Source: Paraliobacillus zengyii (GTDB taxonomy: Bacteria; Bacillota; Bacilli; Bacillales; Amphibacillaceae). Taken from it: DNA of 64,000 bases. The notes under the pieces were generated by a model. The model did no database searches. It worked only from the letters and a program-made list of their open reading frames with translations, and was not told the origin of the DNA. Where the stretch lies: NCBI RefSeq assembly GCF_003268595.1, contig NZ_CP029797.1, positions 2,811,501-2,875,500 of the forward strand, written 5' to 3'. Positions within the stretch are counted from its first letter, which is position 1; the number at the start of each line of letters is the position of its first letter. A program made the translations under genes and the position numbers. This document shows, piece after piece, positions 54,465 to 62,769 of this stretch.

Positions 54465-54833
54465 TTATTCCTTTTGATACTTGATGCCCCACTTATACAT
54501 TTCATAATAAACGGGAAGTAAATCTTTCCCTTTTTCTGTAATTGTATATTCAACACGTGGAGGGATTTCATTATATTGTTTCCTTGTGATTAAACCATCC
54601 TTTTCTAGCTCTCGTAACGTCGTAGTTAGCATAGTATTTGTAATTTTTGGGATAGCTCGATTAAGCTGACCAAAACGAGCGCTTTTTAAAACGATAATTT
54701 CAAATAGTACTTGATTCTTCCACTTCCCCTGCAAGACATTGAAAACAGGATCAAGCGGGTTAAAACTAGGATTGCAGTTTTCTTGATTATTTAAATTTTG
54801 GGCCATTAATTCTTGTAAATTCGGTATGTTCAT
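54465..54833 (-). CDS. HxlR-family transcriptional regulator
   Basis: This 122-residue winged-helix regulator has the HxlR signature: Cys and DPV region CNPSFNPLDPVFNVLQGKW, then FGQLNRAIPKITNTMLTTTLRELEKDGLI (about 60-90) and RVEYTITEKGKDLLPVY. The Cys near residue 17 may sense redox or electrophiles, as in related regulators. The ATG at 54833 is preferred over GTG 54845, which sits inside the ribosome site. It is divergent from the SDR-like gene (129-base gap), a very common arrangement where the regulator controls the reductase. Confidence 0.93.
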   Translation of the reverse strand: MNIPNLQELMAQNLNNQENCNPSFNPLDPVFNVLQGKWKNQVLFEIIVLKSARFGQLNRAIPKITNTMLTTTLRELEKDGLITRKQYNEIPPRVEYTITEKGKDLLPVYYEMYKWGIKYQKE

Positions 54834-54962
54834 TGTTTTTTTCACTCCTTAGTATTGTCCACCGTACTTAGTAAGGAATTTTTGCGTACTTGAAATGAAT
54901 ATCACTTAGTACGATAATCATACTAGTACAAATAATATACCAAAAATAAAGGGGATTCAATA

Positions 54963-55736
54963 ATGAAAACATTGTTAATTACAGGAGGTACTAGTGGCAT
55001 TGGCAAAGGACTGGCGAAGTATTATTTAGCAACTGGGAATAGGGTCATTATCGTAAGCAGAAATAAAGGTGATCTACCTAATGCTATTTATCTTCAAGCA
55101 GATCTGAGTCTTGTTTCGGAAAACTACCGTATTATCGAGAATATCCAAAGGACCTATGGCGCAATCGATGGATTGATTCTTTGCGCTGTCCTACAAACAT
55201 CTCGTAAAGACGCTTTTATCACACAAGAAGGTTTAGAATTCACCTTTGCTTTGCAGTATTTAAGTCGGTATATCCTTTCAAATCGATTAGCATTTAATGA
55301 TGACTCTTTTATTTTAAATGTTGCTACCCCCGGTATCTACAGCCCCATCAACTTTGACGATTTAGAATATCGTCGCAAGTTTAACAGCGTGAAGGCTAAC
55401 GGCAATGCCAACCGGCTAAATGACTTGTTGGGTGCAGGATTCAAACGCAAGGGCGTTCGTTATATTTTATATAATCCAATGGCTGTAAGAACATCTGGGG
55501 CTAGATCAGTCTTTGCGAATCCATTAATGAGAATATTCTTGAGAGTAGTTCACCGTCTAGTAGGACATGAGGTTGATGAAATCGTGAATAGTATTGTTGA
55601 CGTATTAAAGGAATCAAGATCGCAGAGTTTCTCAGCTTATAGACTTTCAAAACCTGTTGTATCCATGAAAACATTTAATTCTCAAAAGGCTAAACAGTTG
55701 GAAGGGATTACTAAAAAGTTACTTTTAAATGTGTAG
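54963..55736 (+). CDS. SDR-family protein lacking the usual catalytic Tyr-Lys pair
   Basis: This 257-residue protein starts with the Rossmann motif LLITGGTSGIGKGLAKYY (3-20), so it should bind NAD(P). In related SDRs the catalytic YxxxK lies in a stretch such as KAYGQSKLA; here it reads KANGNANRLN (about 140-149), with Asn in place of both Tyr and Lys. It may therefore be a non-catalytic sensor or use other residues. AAAGGGG precedes the ATG. It is divergent from the HxlR regulator and probably its target. Confidence 0.87.
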   Translation: MKTLLITGGTSGIGKGLAKYYLATGNRVIIVSRNKGDLPNAIYLQADLSLVSENYRIIENIQRTYGAIDGLILCAVLQTSRKDAFITQEGLEFTFALQYLSRYILSNRLAFNDDSFILNVATPGIYSPINFDDLEYRRKFNSVKANGNANRLNDLLGAGFKRKGVRYILYNPMAVRTSGARSVFANPLMRIFLRVVHRLVGHEVDEIVNSIVDVLKESRSQSFSAYRLSKPVVSMKTFNSQKAKQLEGITKKLLLNV

Positions 55737-56453
55737 GAATTATGAATGGTCTAATAAAAAAATGATAATACCGGAATTAGATTTAAAACGTGGCAAATAT
55801 ACGATTTTTATGTTGCGTCAATTGTAGAATATATTACGAGTAACCAATCTTATGCCAATAGAATATATTTGGAAGTCGCATTAGATTGATGGAAAGAATG
55901 CTTATGAAACGACATGTAATCTCGGAACGTATTCAAGTGATCTTAAAATGAAAAGCACACCGCATGAGATATGAATCTACGTATAAATGCTAACTTAGTA
56001 ATACACAAAAATGATTGAATAAGAATGTACACTTTTAGGTAGTACGTGCATAATTAATTTGAGGTGGAGACATGCATGTACAACTAAATATAGAAACTGT
56101 GGCTACTAAAAACCATACTTTATTCTTCATCAAATCCCCACTTTATTATGTATTTTACCCTGTAATTACATAAAATGGAAGTGAAAGGTTCTAAACCTAG
56201 TTTTTACTTTCCTGATTTCTGGGAATGAGAATCCTAGAAATTCTGATAAATTTTTCTTTAAGTTAATAACTTTTGATTTTTCATCACTTATCTCAAGATT
56301 GAACAAAACTAAACCTATAACAGTTAAAAAGATGCCTCGATAAGCTTACATCACAATTTTCGTTGATTAAAACGTTTTAATACAATAATACTTATGAAAG
56401 GAATTTAAGATTCTATAGCCATAAAAAAGTGGTATAATAAACAGGAGTTTTTA
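55737..56453. other. 717-base gap with no supported gene
   Basis: The AT-rich stretch between the SDR-like gene and DUF4190 has many stops in all frames. No terminator, RNA motif or recognisable relic was found. Confidence 0.5.
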
Positions 56454-56762
56454 ATGAAAGGACGTGTTTATATGGAGGAGCAGCAACACTATCAACAGGC
56501 ACCAGTAACAAATGGAAAGGCAATTGCCTCGTTGGTTCTTGGTATCTTATCTATTGTCATTCCATGGATTGGTTTCATTTTCGGCATTATTGGTATTGTC
56601 TTATCAAGCAAGGCAAAAAAGGAAATTGCGAATTATCAACAAGCTGGGAACGGTATGGCAGTTGCGGGTTTGGTAACTAGTATTGTTGGAACAGCATTAT
56701 ACGGACTATTACTTATACTACTAATTTTCTTCAGCATTGCAGTCGGCAATAGTATGTATTAA
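56454..56762 (+). CDS. DUF4190-domain membrane protein
   Basis: This 102-residue protein has a Gln-rich cytoplasmic start, then the DUF4190 pattern: KAIASLVLGILSIVIPWIG, a Gly-rich first helix, SSKAKKEIANYQQAGNGMAVA between helices, and GLVTSIVGTALYGLLLILL. The role is unknown. AGGAG lies six bases before the ATG at 56454; an internal ATG at 56472 also has a fair site. It converges on the flagellar block at a shared terminator. Confidence 0.85.
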   Translation: MKGRVYMEEQQHYQQAPVTNGKAIASLVLGILSIVIPWIGFIFGIIGIVLSSKAKKEIANYQQAGNGMAVAGLVTSIVGTALYGLLLILLIFFSIAVGNSMY

Positions 56763-56768
56763 TTTAAA

Positions 56769-56805
56769 AAGAAGCTCTTGAATCATTTAGATTCAAGAGC
56801 TTCTT
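56769..56805 (-). terminator. Bidirectional terminator between the DUF4190 gene and the flagellar block
   Basis: A perfect 15-bp stem (AAGAAGCTCTTGAAT with ATTCAAGAGCTTCTT, 7-base loop) is followed on the minus strand by TTTAAATT. The plus side has only TTTGG, so it works best for the flagellar side. Confidence 0.8.
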
Positions 56806-56808
56806 TGG

Positions 56809-57192
56809 TTATTGCACCGTATACGGTTCAACAAATGCTATGATTTTTTCTTTCCATGCTTCAAATGCAGGGACAACTTTCTCGTTGAGTAGTTGTCTTT
56901 TCTCTTCATTTGACTTCTTCTCAAACCATTCGGATAATAATTTAACGATTTCTTTGTATTCATTTAGCAATGCTTCCATCTCATCACTTTCATCAAAAAT
57001 GTTCGCTAATTGCCCGTGTGTGGCATTAAGTTGCTGAAATGAAGCTAACAAATCATTAAAGACATCTTGGACTTTAGCAGGTGCCTCTTCTGATAAATTA
57101 TCTTTTACATATGTGAATCCTTCGCTCATCACAAGCAACATCTCTTTATACTCTCGTAACAGCTGGTAATCACCATCTTTCATTCCTACCAT
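56809..57192 (-). CDS. Helical protein of unknown function, last gene of the fliDST block
   Basis: This 127-residue protein is acidic and predicted all-helical, with leucine-rich coiled-coil pattern (EYKEMLLVMSEGFTYVKDNL; EYKEIVKLLSEWFEKKSNEE). It follows fliT by nine bases and shares its terminator, so it is probably cotranscribed with fliD-fliS-fliT. No standard flagellar gene sits at this position in B. subtilis. The size and helical nature suit a small export chaperone or regulator; that is a guess. AGGTG lies before the ATG. Confidence 0.75.
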   Translation of the reverse strand: MVGMKDGDYQLLREYKEMLLVMSEGFTYVKDNLSEEAPAKVQDVFNDLLASFQQLNATHGQLANIFDESDEMEALLNEYKEIVKLLSEWFEKKSNEEKRQLLNEKVVPAFEAWKEKIIAFVEPYTVQ

Positions 57193-57200
57193 GTTATCAC

Positions 57201-57554
57201 CTATTTCTTTTTATCTAAAAAAGTCCCATCAAAGTTTGACGCATTTTCGTATGGATTTGTATACTTTTGATTAGAAGATTTTTGTCTCTTAACCGAACGC
57301 ATTTCTACTTTTAGATTCGTGAAAAGATGATTAAGCTTTTGCTCGATTTTCTTATCAATTGGAATTAATCTTTGCCCAATTTCATTTTCTTCTTCGGTGT
57401 ATGGTGCTTTCACCTCTTGCAAAATCAACTCGCGTTCCGCTAATAATTCTTGAGCATCTTTAATCATCTTTTCTCTATCAATTCCTAACATCGGTTGATC
57501 TAATAAGTGATACAATTTCATCGAGATATCTTCTAGCCTTTCCATTCTTTCCAT
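57201..57554 (-). CDS. fliT: Flagellar export chaperone FliT-like protein
   Basis: This 117-residue helical protein starts MERMERLEDISMKLYHLLDQ, with a helical hairpin and charged Lys-rich tail. The position directly after fliS and the overlap TAATG (the ATG shares the A of the fliS stop) fit FliT, which binds FliD. Sequence identity in this family is low, so the call rests mainly on place, length and helical pattern. The frame is open upstream inside fliS, but that would be a long overlap. Confidence 0.78.
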   Translation of the reverse strand: MERMERLEDISMKLYHLLDQPMLGIDREKMIKDAQELLAERELILQEVKAPYTEEENEIGQRLIPIDKKIEQKLNHLFTNLKVEMRSVKRQKSSNQKYTNPYENASNFDGTFLDKKK

Positions 57555-57955
57555 TAAACTTGCGCGCCTTGTGCATATTGCTGTTGACGTGTCTGTTTTA
57601 CAACTTCTTTCCACGTATCACGAAATTCTTCGACAAGTCCATAAGCTTCGTCGAGAGCCGAGATATCATTTTGGATATTCGCTTCCATCAAGCGATGATT
57701 TATATAATCATACATCGGCATCATTTCTTTGGTAATTTCAGCTTTTGGATCTAATGTAAGCATGAACTCACTAATGATTTTTTGTGCCTTTTGAATGTTT
57801 GTATTTTTTAATTCTATGTTTTTTTCTTCCATATTTTTTTTTGCTTGTTTAATAAATTTCAAACAACCATTATACAACATTAACGTCAACTCACCTGGTG
57901 AGGCAGTGTTAACTGAATTGTTTTTATACGCTTGGTATTGTTGTTGATAAACCAT
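57554..57955 (-). CDS. fliS: Flagellar export chaperone FliS
   Basis: This 133-residue protein matches FliS: YQAYKNNSVNTASPGELTLMLYNGCLKFIKQA (about 8-39). The four-helix bundle binds flagellin's C-terminus and keeps it from polymerising in the cytoplasm; FliS also binds FliW in Bacillus. It lies between fliD (21-base gap) and fliT (overlap). Confidence 0.96.
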   Translation of the reverse strand: MVYQQQYQAYKNNSVNTASPGELTLMLYNGCLKFIKQAKKNMEEKNIELKNTNIQKAQKIISEFMLTLDPKAEITKEMMPMYDYINHRLMEANIQNDISALDEAYGLVEEFRDTWKEVVKQTRQQQYAQGAQV

Positions 57956-57976
57956 AAAATCTTAACACTCCTTATA

Positions 57977-59494
57977 TTAATAGCTGAATTGTTGTGACAA
58001 GTAACTAGACTGCGAATTCATTTGTTGGATCATTTTCTCCATAGCACCAAATTGCGTCCAATAACGGTCTTCTATAGACCGTAATCGATCTTCAAATGCT
58101 GAAATCCGATCTTCCATGTCATTCAATTTTCTACCTAATGTATATTGTTGTTCAGTTGAGCTTGCTTTCCCTGCTCTTACTTCAACATTTTTTATTGTAC
58201 TTGCAATCGAGTCTTCTAAACGATTAATAATACCACGACCAGAACCTTCCACATCGTTAGAGAATAATTTATAGACTGAATCAGGATCTTCTCGCAAGGC
58301 AGCTTTTAGCTTATCTTCATTCACTTCTAACTTTCCACGGTCTAAGTAGTTTGATGAAGTAGAAATTCCTATATCTGTGATGCTATTAAAATTACTACTA
58401 TTATCAACATTACTATACCAGCCATATCGCATAGAGGATAATCCATTCGATAAGGTCGTATCCCCTTTTAATAGACCACTCTTCGATTTTTCTTCCCACT
58501 GTTCAATCTCAGTATCTGATAATTCTTCTCTTTGAGCTTCTGTTAACGGTTTATAATCACGATAGCGATCCTCTTGTAAAGCAGCATTAACTGTTTCAAT
58601 TGCTGTATTATAGCTTTCAATAAACGCCATAATTTTATCATATGATGCATCAATATCATTATCTATCGTTATTGTTGCTGCTGAAGTAGTTACACTCGTA
58701 AAGTTAAATGTTACATCGTTTAATGTATAGGAATTTTCTTTGGATGTAAACTCAACACCATTATAAGTAAATGTAGCATCTGTTCCACCAGACTCTTGTG
58801 CGGTGTCTAATCGCAATGTATCAGCGAGAAAACCTGTTGTTGTAAATCCAATTTCACTGCCATTTGTATTATAATTACCTGTTGTTGTTCGTTCCATAAT
58901 AATCTTATCACTTTGCGTATCATATGTTGCGCGAATTTCATTACCAGTTGCTGTACCGATTTTTTTAAGTACACTATTTAACGTATCATCAGCTGTATAC
59001 ACGATATTTGTTGTTACCTCTGCCCCATTTTCATCAAAATACGATATATCGAATGAACCATCACCAGTGATATCAGTCCCACCAAAATCTTGTTCACTCA
59101 ATTTCCCATATTGATCAATCTTTGTTGTTCCAGAAATACCAGCTGTACTTACATTAATAGCTGTTGTCGCAAGTGAATTTACCCCAATTGAATACGAACT
59201 GTTAGTAGCACCAGCTGTTGCTGTTGCTGTGACTGCTGCTTCATTTGTCGAAGCAGATGTTTTGGATTGATATGTTTTTTGCAATTTCATATCTAGAGTC
59301 TGTTGATCAAGATCATAAAACAACTTATTCATATCACGATAAGAATCACGTTGCCATGTTGTCCATGAAACATCTTGTTCCATCTTATCTAATGGTAAAC
59401 GTTCTGCAGCCATTAAATCTTTTACCATTGTATCTGTATCAATTCCAGATGCAAGACCTGTTACCCTACTTGCTGTATCTACACTATAAGCCAT
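57977..59494 (-). CDS. fliD: Flagellar filament cap protein FliD
   Basis: This 505-residue protein has the FliD N-terminal domain (RVTGLASGIDTDTMVKDLM, AERLPLDKMEQD) with the coiled coil, a variable central region (about 80-270) and the C-terminal domain (about 270-500) that ends in amphipathic helices (QFGAMEKMIQQMNSQSSYLS). FliD caps the filament and folds incoming flagellin. It comes 17 bases after flaG in a flaG-fliD-fliS-fliT operon. Confidence 0.95.
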   Translation of the reverse strand: MAYSVDTASRVTGLASGIDTDTMVKDLMAAERLPLDKMEQDVSWTTWQRDSYRDMNKLFYDLDQQTLDMKLQKTYQSKTSASTNEAAVTATATAGATNSSYSIGVNSLATTAINVSTAGISGTTKIDQYGKLSEQDFGGTDITGDGSFDISYFDENGAEVTTNIVYTADDTLNSVLKKIGTATGNEIRATYDTQSDKIIMERTTTGNYNTNGSEIGFTTTGFLADTLRLDTAQESGGTDATFTYNGVEFTSKENSYTLNDVTFNFTSVTTSAATITIDNDIDASYDKIMAFIESYNTAIETVNAALQEDRYRDYKPLTEAQREELSDTEIEQWEEKSKSGLLKGDTTLSNGLSSMRYGWYSNVDNSSNFNSITDIGISTSSNYLDRGKLEVNEDKLKAALREDPDSVYKLFSNDVEGSGRGIINRLEDSIASTIKNVEVRAGKASSTEQQYTLGRKLNDMEDRISAFEDRLRSIEDRYWTQFGAMEKMIQQMNSQSSYLSQQFSY

Positions 59495-59511
59495 ATAATC
59501 ACTCCTCTTTG

Positions 59512-59883
59512 TTAAATTCGCTCATCTACGATCAATCCCATTGCCTCGGCTATCGATGCATAAACATCCAGCATTTTTTTAGGTGGAATTTCTTTTACTA
59601 ATTCTTTTGATTCTGAATCTATTACTGTAACATAATACTTTTCCAACTTTTCATGAAATTCAAATTTAATGTCTGTAAAATGTGGTTCTAATAATTGATT
59701 TAACTGCTCCACTAATTGTTCTGTTTGAGCACGACTTGGCTGATCCATACTATTTTCTTTAACTTGTTGATATAACTCTACAGATTTCTCATCTTTGGAT
59801 TTATCTCGCGCAGGTGTCGAAAACGTCGTGTTCTCATTTCTTTGCAGGAGTTGGGATCCAATTTTAATATCCTCAACATTCAT
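59512..59883 (-). CDS. flaG: FlaG-family protein (YvyC-like)
   Basis: This 123-residue protein has a disordered N-terminal half and the C-terminal FlaG domain (FEFHEKLEKYYVTVIDSESKELVKEIPPKKMLDVYASIAEAMGLIVDE). FlaG proteins help set filament length. The start at 59883 is chosen because the alternative ATG (59895) abuts the ribosome site AAGGAG. It is the first gene of the flaG-fliDST operon. Confidence 0.92.
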   Translation of the reverse strand: MNVEDIKIGSQLLQRNENTTFSTPARDKSKDEKSVELYQQVKENSMDQPSRAQTEQLVEQLNQLLEPHFTDIKFEFHEKLEKYYVTVIDSESKELVKEIPPKKMLDVYASIAEAMGLIVDERI

Positions 59884-59922
59884 GGCAAGTGCCATCTCCT
59901 TCTCGATATACTATTTCTTCTA

Positions 59923-59950
59923 TTATCGGAGTATTGTTCGTATATGTGTA
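59923..59950 (-). promoter_or_regulatory. Weak sigma-D-like promoter of the flaG-fliDST operon
   Basis: On the minus strand TCCGATAA lies 40 bases before the flaG start and matches the sigma-D -10 (GCCGATAT) at most positions. TACA lies 16 bases further upstream in place of the usual TAAA. The call is tentative. Confidence 0.4.
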
Positions 59951-60240
59951 GATATTTTTCAAAAAAATTGCTTGACAATAAAAAACACTACAACGATTGC
60001 TAGCAGTAGTGCAATTACTTATGCTTTAAAATCAATAGTATTTCCTAAATGGACTAACGGATTGTTCTAACATTTTAACTATTCATGAATTAAGAATTAC
60101 ACTAAAATAACCATACGCTATAATCTATTTTTTGTCTTGAATATATCAACTCGAAGAAATTTGTTTTGCGATTGAGGGTGAAATTTTGTGGAATCACTAA
60201 ATAAATATAAATAATTTCTATCCTTTTAATGTAATAGAAA

Positions 60241-60263
60241 AGACTCTAGCTTTGCTAGAGTCT
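60241..60263 (-). terminator. Rho-independent terminator of hag
   Basis: A perfect 10-bp stem (AGACTCTAGC with GCTAGAGTCT, 3-base loop) is followed on the minus strand by TTTCTATT. It lies 18 bases after the hag stop. Confidence 0.9.
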
Positions 60264-60281
60264 CTTTCGAATAATTTAATA

Positions 60282-61289
60282 TTATTGTAGTAATTGAAGC
60301 ACGCCTTGCGGTAACTGGTTTGCTTGAGCTAGCATAGCTTGAGATGCTTGTGCAAGAATTGAATTCTTAGTTTGGTTCATCATTTCTTTCGCCATATCTA
60401 CGTCACGGATACGAGATTCCGCAGCAGTTAGGTTTTCAGAAGATGTACCCAAGTTGTTAATTGTGTGATCTAAACGGTTTTGAGTAGCACCAAGTTTAGA
60501 ACGCTCAGCAGAAACTGTTTCAATCGCATTGTTGATTGTTGTGATTGCAGTATCAGCTGTACCTTGTGAAGAAATATCAATACCAATTGCACCTTTTGTA
60601 TTTGCTGCAAATTGTGTCTCTGCTTCTAAAACTAGATCAGCACCATCAAAATAACCTGCAACAGTTCCATCACCAGCTCCTGGTGCACTTTCAGCTACCT
60701 CATCTTGCCAAGTACCCAATACTGTAGTACCATCTTGTCCAAGTATTGTTGCTCCATCAGTTGCATCTGCAGTATAAACAGTACCTACTTCTAATGCGTC
60801 CGAACGCATATCATTTACTTCGATAGAAAGATTTTGTCCTTCATTAGCACCAATATGGAAAGTAGCACTAAATTCACCATCAAGTAAAGTCTTTGTATTA
60901 AACTCAGTATTATCACCAATTCTAGTGATTTCTGAAGCAAGTTCATTAACTTCTTTTTGTAGTTCAGCACGATCCGTATCTGTATTCGTATCGTTGGCAG
61001 ATTGTGTTGCTAATTCACGCATACGTTGAAGGATGTCATGTGTCTCATTTAAAGCACCCTCTGCAGTTTGTAATAAAGAGTTGGCATCTTGAGCATTAGT
61101 AGAAGCTTGATCCAAACCACGGATCTGACCACGCATTTTCTCTGAAATTGCAAGACCTGCTGCATCGTCCTTAGCACCATTGATACGAAGACCTGAAGAT
61201 AATTTCTCCATTGAAGCTTGTTGTGCGTTGTTTGCACTACCTAATTGACGGTGTGTGTTTAATGCTGCGATATTGTGATTAATTCTCAT
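60282..61289 (-). CDS. hag: Flagellin
   Basis: This 335-residue flagellin has conserved D0/D1 ends: MRINHNIAALNTHRQLGSAN at the start, LSSGLRINGAKDDAAGLAIS (30-49), and VDMAKEMMNQTKNSILAQAS then AMLAQANQLPQGVLQLLQ at the end. The variable centre (about 150-240) is acidic and short. AAGGAGG lies nine bases before the ATG. A sigma-D promoter and a CsrA-type leader hairpin are visible upstream, matching the FliW-CsrA-Hag homeostasis loop. Confidence 0.97.
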   Translation of the reverse strand: MRINHNIAALNTHRQLGSANNAQQASMEKLSSGLRINGAKDDAAGLAISEKMRGQIRGLDQASTNAQDANSLLQTAEGALNETHDILQRMRELATQSANDTNTDTDRAELQKEVNELASEITRIGDNTEFNTKTLLDGEFSATFHIGANEGQNLSIEVNDMRSDALEVGTVYTADATDGATILGQDGTTVLGTWQDEVAESAPGAGDGTVAGYFDGADLVLEAETQFAANTKGAIGIDISSQGTADTAITTINNAIETVSAERSKLGATQNRLDHTINNLGTSSENLTAAESRIRDVDMAKEMMNQTKNSILAQASQAMLAQANQLPQGVLQLLQ

Positions 61290-61297
61290 TATAATTT

Positions 61298-61334
61298 CCT
61301 CCTTGAGTTTTGTTGTATTCCCACATCCATGTGG
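61298..61334 (-). promoter_or_regulatory. CsrA-binding region of the hag leader (hairpin site and ribosome site)
   Basis: On the minus strand CCACATGGATGTGG (61321-61334) folds as a 5-bp stem with GGA in its loop, and ACATGGATGT is close to the known CsrA consensus ACARGGAUGU. The second GGA is inside the ribosome site AAGGAGG (61298-61304), about 26 bases away. This two-site layout is the one known from B. subtilis hag, where CsrA blocks translation and FliW relieves it. Confidence 0.75.
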
Positions 61335-61344
61335 TTTTCACTAA

Positions 61345-61371
61345 AGTACTAAAGCGGCCGTCTTTAGTACT
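61345..61371 (-). promoter_or_regulatory. 5' leader hairpin of hag mRNA
   Basis: A perfect 10-bp stem (AGTACTAAAG with CTTTAGTACT) and a 7-base CG-rich loop lie near the expected 5' end of the hag transcript. It has no T run and sits before the ribosome site, so it is more likely a stabilising element than a terminator. Confidence 0.6.
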
Positions 61372-61390
61372 GTTTAGCTTTACATATATA

Positions 61391-61417
61391 ATATCGGAGG
61401 AATGTTTCAGATGTTTA
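61391..61417 (-). promoter_or_regulatory. Sigma-D promoter of hag
   Basis: On the minus strand TAAA, 15 bases, TCCGATAT matches the flagellar sigma-D consensus TAAA-N15-GCCGATAT at all but one base. The TAA of csrA's stop codon forms part of the -35 box. The promoter explains separate high-level hag transcription after the csrA gene. Confidence 0.9.
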
Positions 61418-61645
61418 ATCTTTTTTTGAATTTTTTTTTAATAAATGTAACAAATCGGTTGAAAAGCTTGCTGCTTCGCTGTTTTCGGCTTGAATATCTA
61501 AATAAACTTCCATTCGGTGAATATCAATATTCTTTGGCGCATCAATTCCTAGCTTAATTTGATCTCCGTCTATACCTAACACTTTTAACTCAATGTCATC
61601 ACCAATTTTAATTGTTTCATTTACCTTTCTTGTCAGTACTAACAT
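61415..61645 (-). CDS. csrA: Carbon storage regulator CsrA
   Basis: This 76-residue RNA-binding protein starts [20 protein letters not shown] and contains the RNA-contact stretches [20 protein letters not shown]. It represses hag translation by binding GGA hairpins and is held off by FliW. GGGAGG lies before the ATG. The frame is open further upstream inside fliW, but the true start is clear from family length. It lies one base after the fliW stop region (TAAGATG). Confidence 0.96.
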   Translation of the reverse strand: MLVLTRKVNETIKIGDDIELKVLGIDGDQIKLGIDAPKNIDIHRMEVYLDIQAENSEAASFSTDLLHLLKKNSKKD

Positions 61646-61646
61646 C

Positions 61647-62096
61647 TTAATCCTCCCTTTTGGAGGTACTATTTTTTGTGAAGATTGTTTCTTTTGTCGT
61701 ATAGTACTTACTATTCGTAATATATTGTTTGGCAACTTGTTCTTTTTGATTAATGATAACTGGTGCTTGAAGATTTGCAGTACTTGAAGTAAATGGTTCC
61801 TTTAGGGACATTATTACAAACACTTGTACATCTTCCTCTGACTTAATCTGCAACATTTCAATCGTATTATCGTCTATGTTTAATTCATAATCTTTGCTAA
61901 AGTGAAAAGGATCAACTACTACAAATGCAAGTTCTTTTGTTTTTGTAGATTGTAAGACATAAAACAATGTTTCTTTTTCTAATGGTAATAAGACAAATTG
62001 ATTTTCTTCAATAAAACCTGGAATACCTTGTGGAAAATCAATTAATTTATTTTCGTCAATCGTTATTTTATTAAAGTATTTCGTTTCTATTTGCAT
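61647..62096 (-). CDS. fliW: Flagellar assembly factor FliW
   Basis: This 149-residue protein has the FliW pattern: [24 protein letters not shown] (about 17-40) and [19 protein letters not shown]. FliW binds flagellin or, when flagellin is exported, CsrA, so it links filament export to hag translation. It is directly upstream of csrA, as in B. subtilis. Confidence 0.96.
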   Translation of the reverse strand: MQIETKYFNKITIDENKLIDFPQGIPGFIEENQFVLLPLEKETLFYVLQSTKTKELAFVVVDPFHFSKDYELNIDDNTIEMLQIKSEEDVQVFVIMSLKEPFTSSTANLQAPVIINQKEQVAKQYITNSKYYTTKETIFTKNSTSKRED

Positions 62097-62109
62097 GTTT
62101 TCACCTTTT

Positions 62110-62703
62110 CTATATTAAAATTTCAAAACCACCGATACCTTTATATTTAAGATTATCAAAATCAATATCCAGTTGATTTTTCTGTGCTAGACTAACATCC
62201 ACAGCTCCAGGTTGATAATTGGTTGTTGGCTTTTGTGCTTGTGTTTGAATGTTAGCTTTTTGTGCCGTGTATTGAATGTTAACTTTAGCTGGTTGATAAG
62301 ACGTTTTTACTGATCCAGCTGATGGAATCCAACCAATATTAAATTGCTTTGGTGGGTCTTGGCTATTATCAACAGCTTGTTTTGAAATTGGATTTCCACC
62401 ATTTTCTATCTTCATTAATTCTTCACCTTGTTGAATTCGCCTTGAGATCGCTGCAAAGACTGCTTGTTTTCCTTCTTGTGCTTGTTCTCTTGTCATTCTT
62501 TTCACGGATTTAAAGCCTAAATCTGCCCAAGCTTCGGATTGGTCAATACTTAGTCTGGAAGGCGTCGTATTGATTTTTAAATCTCCCTTTGGTTGTTGGA
62601 TGGTTTGTTGTGCTTTGGGTTGCCGAATTTGTTGTTGTCCTTCTGTATGTTGAATACTGATTTGAGCGGCTCTTGTTTGTAAACGTATTTGGGGGAAATC
62701 CAT
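62110..62703 (-). CDS. yviE: DUF6470 (YviE-like) protein
   Basis: This 197-residue protein starts MDFPQIRLQTRAAQISIQHT and is rich in Gln and short repeated elements (QQIRQPKAQQTIQQPKGDLK). Its C-terminus LDIDFDNLKYKGIGGFEILI is typical of YviE. The role is unknown, but it is always in the flgK-flgL-yviE-fliW-csrA block. GGAGG lies before the ATG. It lies 66 bases after flgL. Confidence 0.9.
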   Translation of the reverse strand: MDFPQIRLQTRAAQISIQHTEGQQQIRQPKAQQTIQQPKGDLKINTTPSRLSIDQSEAWADLGFKSVKRMTREQAQEGKQAVFAAISRRIQQGEELMKIENGGNPISKQAVDNSQDPPKQFNIGWIPSAGSVKTSYQPAKVNIQYTAQKANIQTQAQKPTTNYQPGAVDVSLAQKNQLDIDFDNLKYKGIGGFEILI

Positions 62704-62769
62704 TGGTGGATCCTCCTTTTAAGGTATTTGAAAAAAGACTTGTCACAAAAGCGGCGACAAGTCTTTTAC

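Larger units (their letters stand above)
59884..60281. other. 398-base gap between flaG and hag
   Basis: The gap holds the hag terminator, the candidate flaG promoter and, near 59985-60012, a CACTAC...GTAGTG hairpin followed on the minus strand by six T, which looks like a second terminator. A hydrophobic frame lies beside it but has no start codon. Confidence 0.6.

Noticed and set aside
59902..60012. Short hydrophobic reading frame upstream of flaG on the minus strand
   Set aside because: It has a membrane-like stretch but no start codon after the preceding stop, and it runs into the flaG ribosome site; probably chance.
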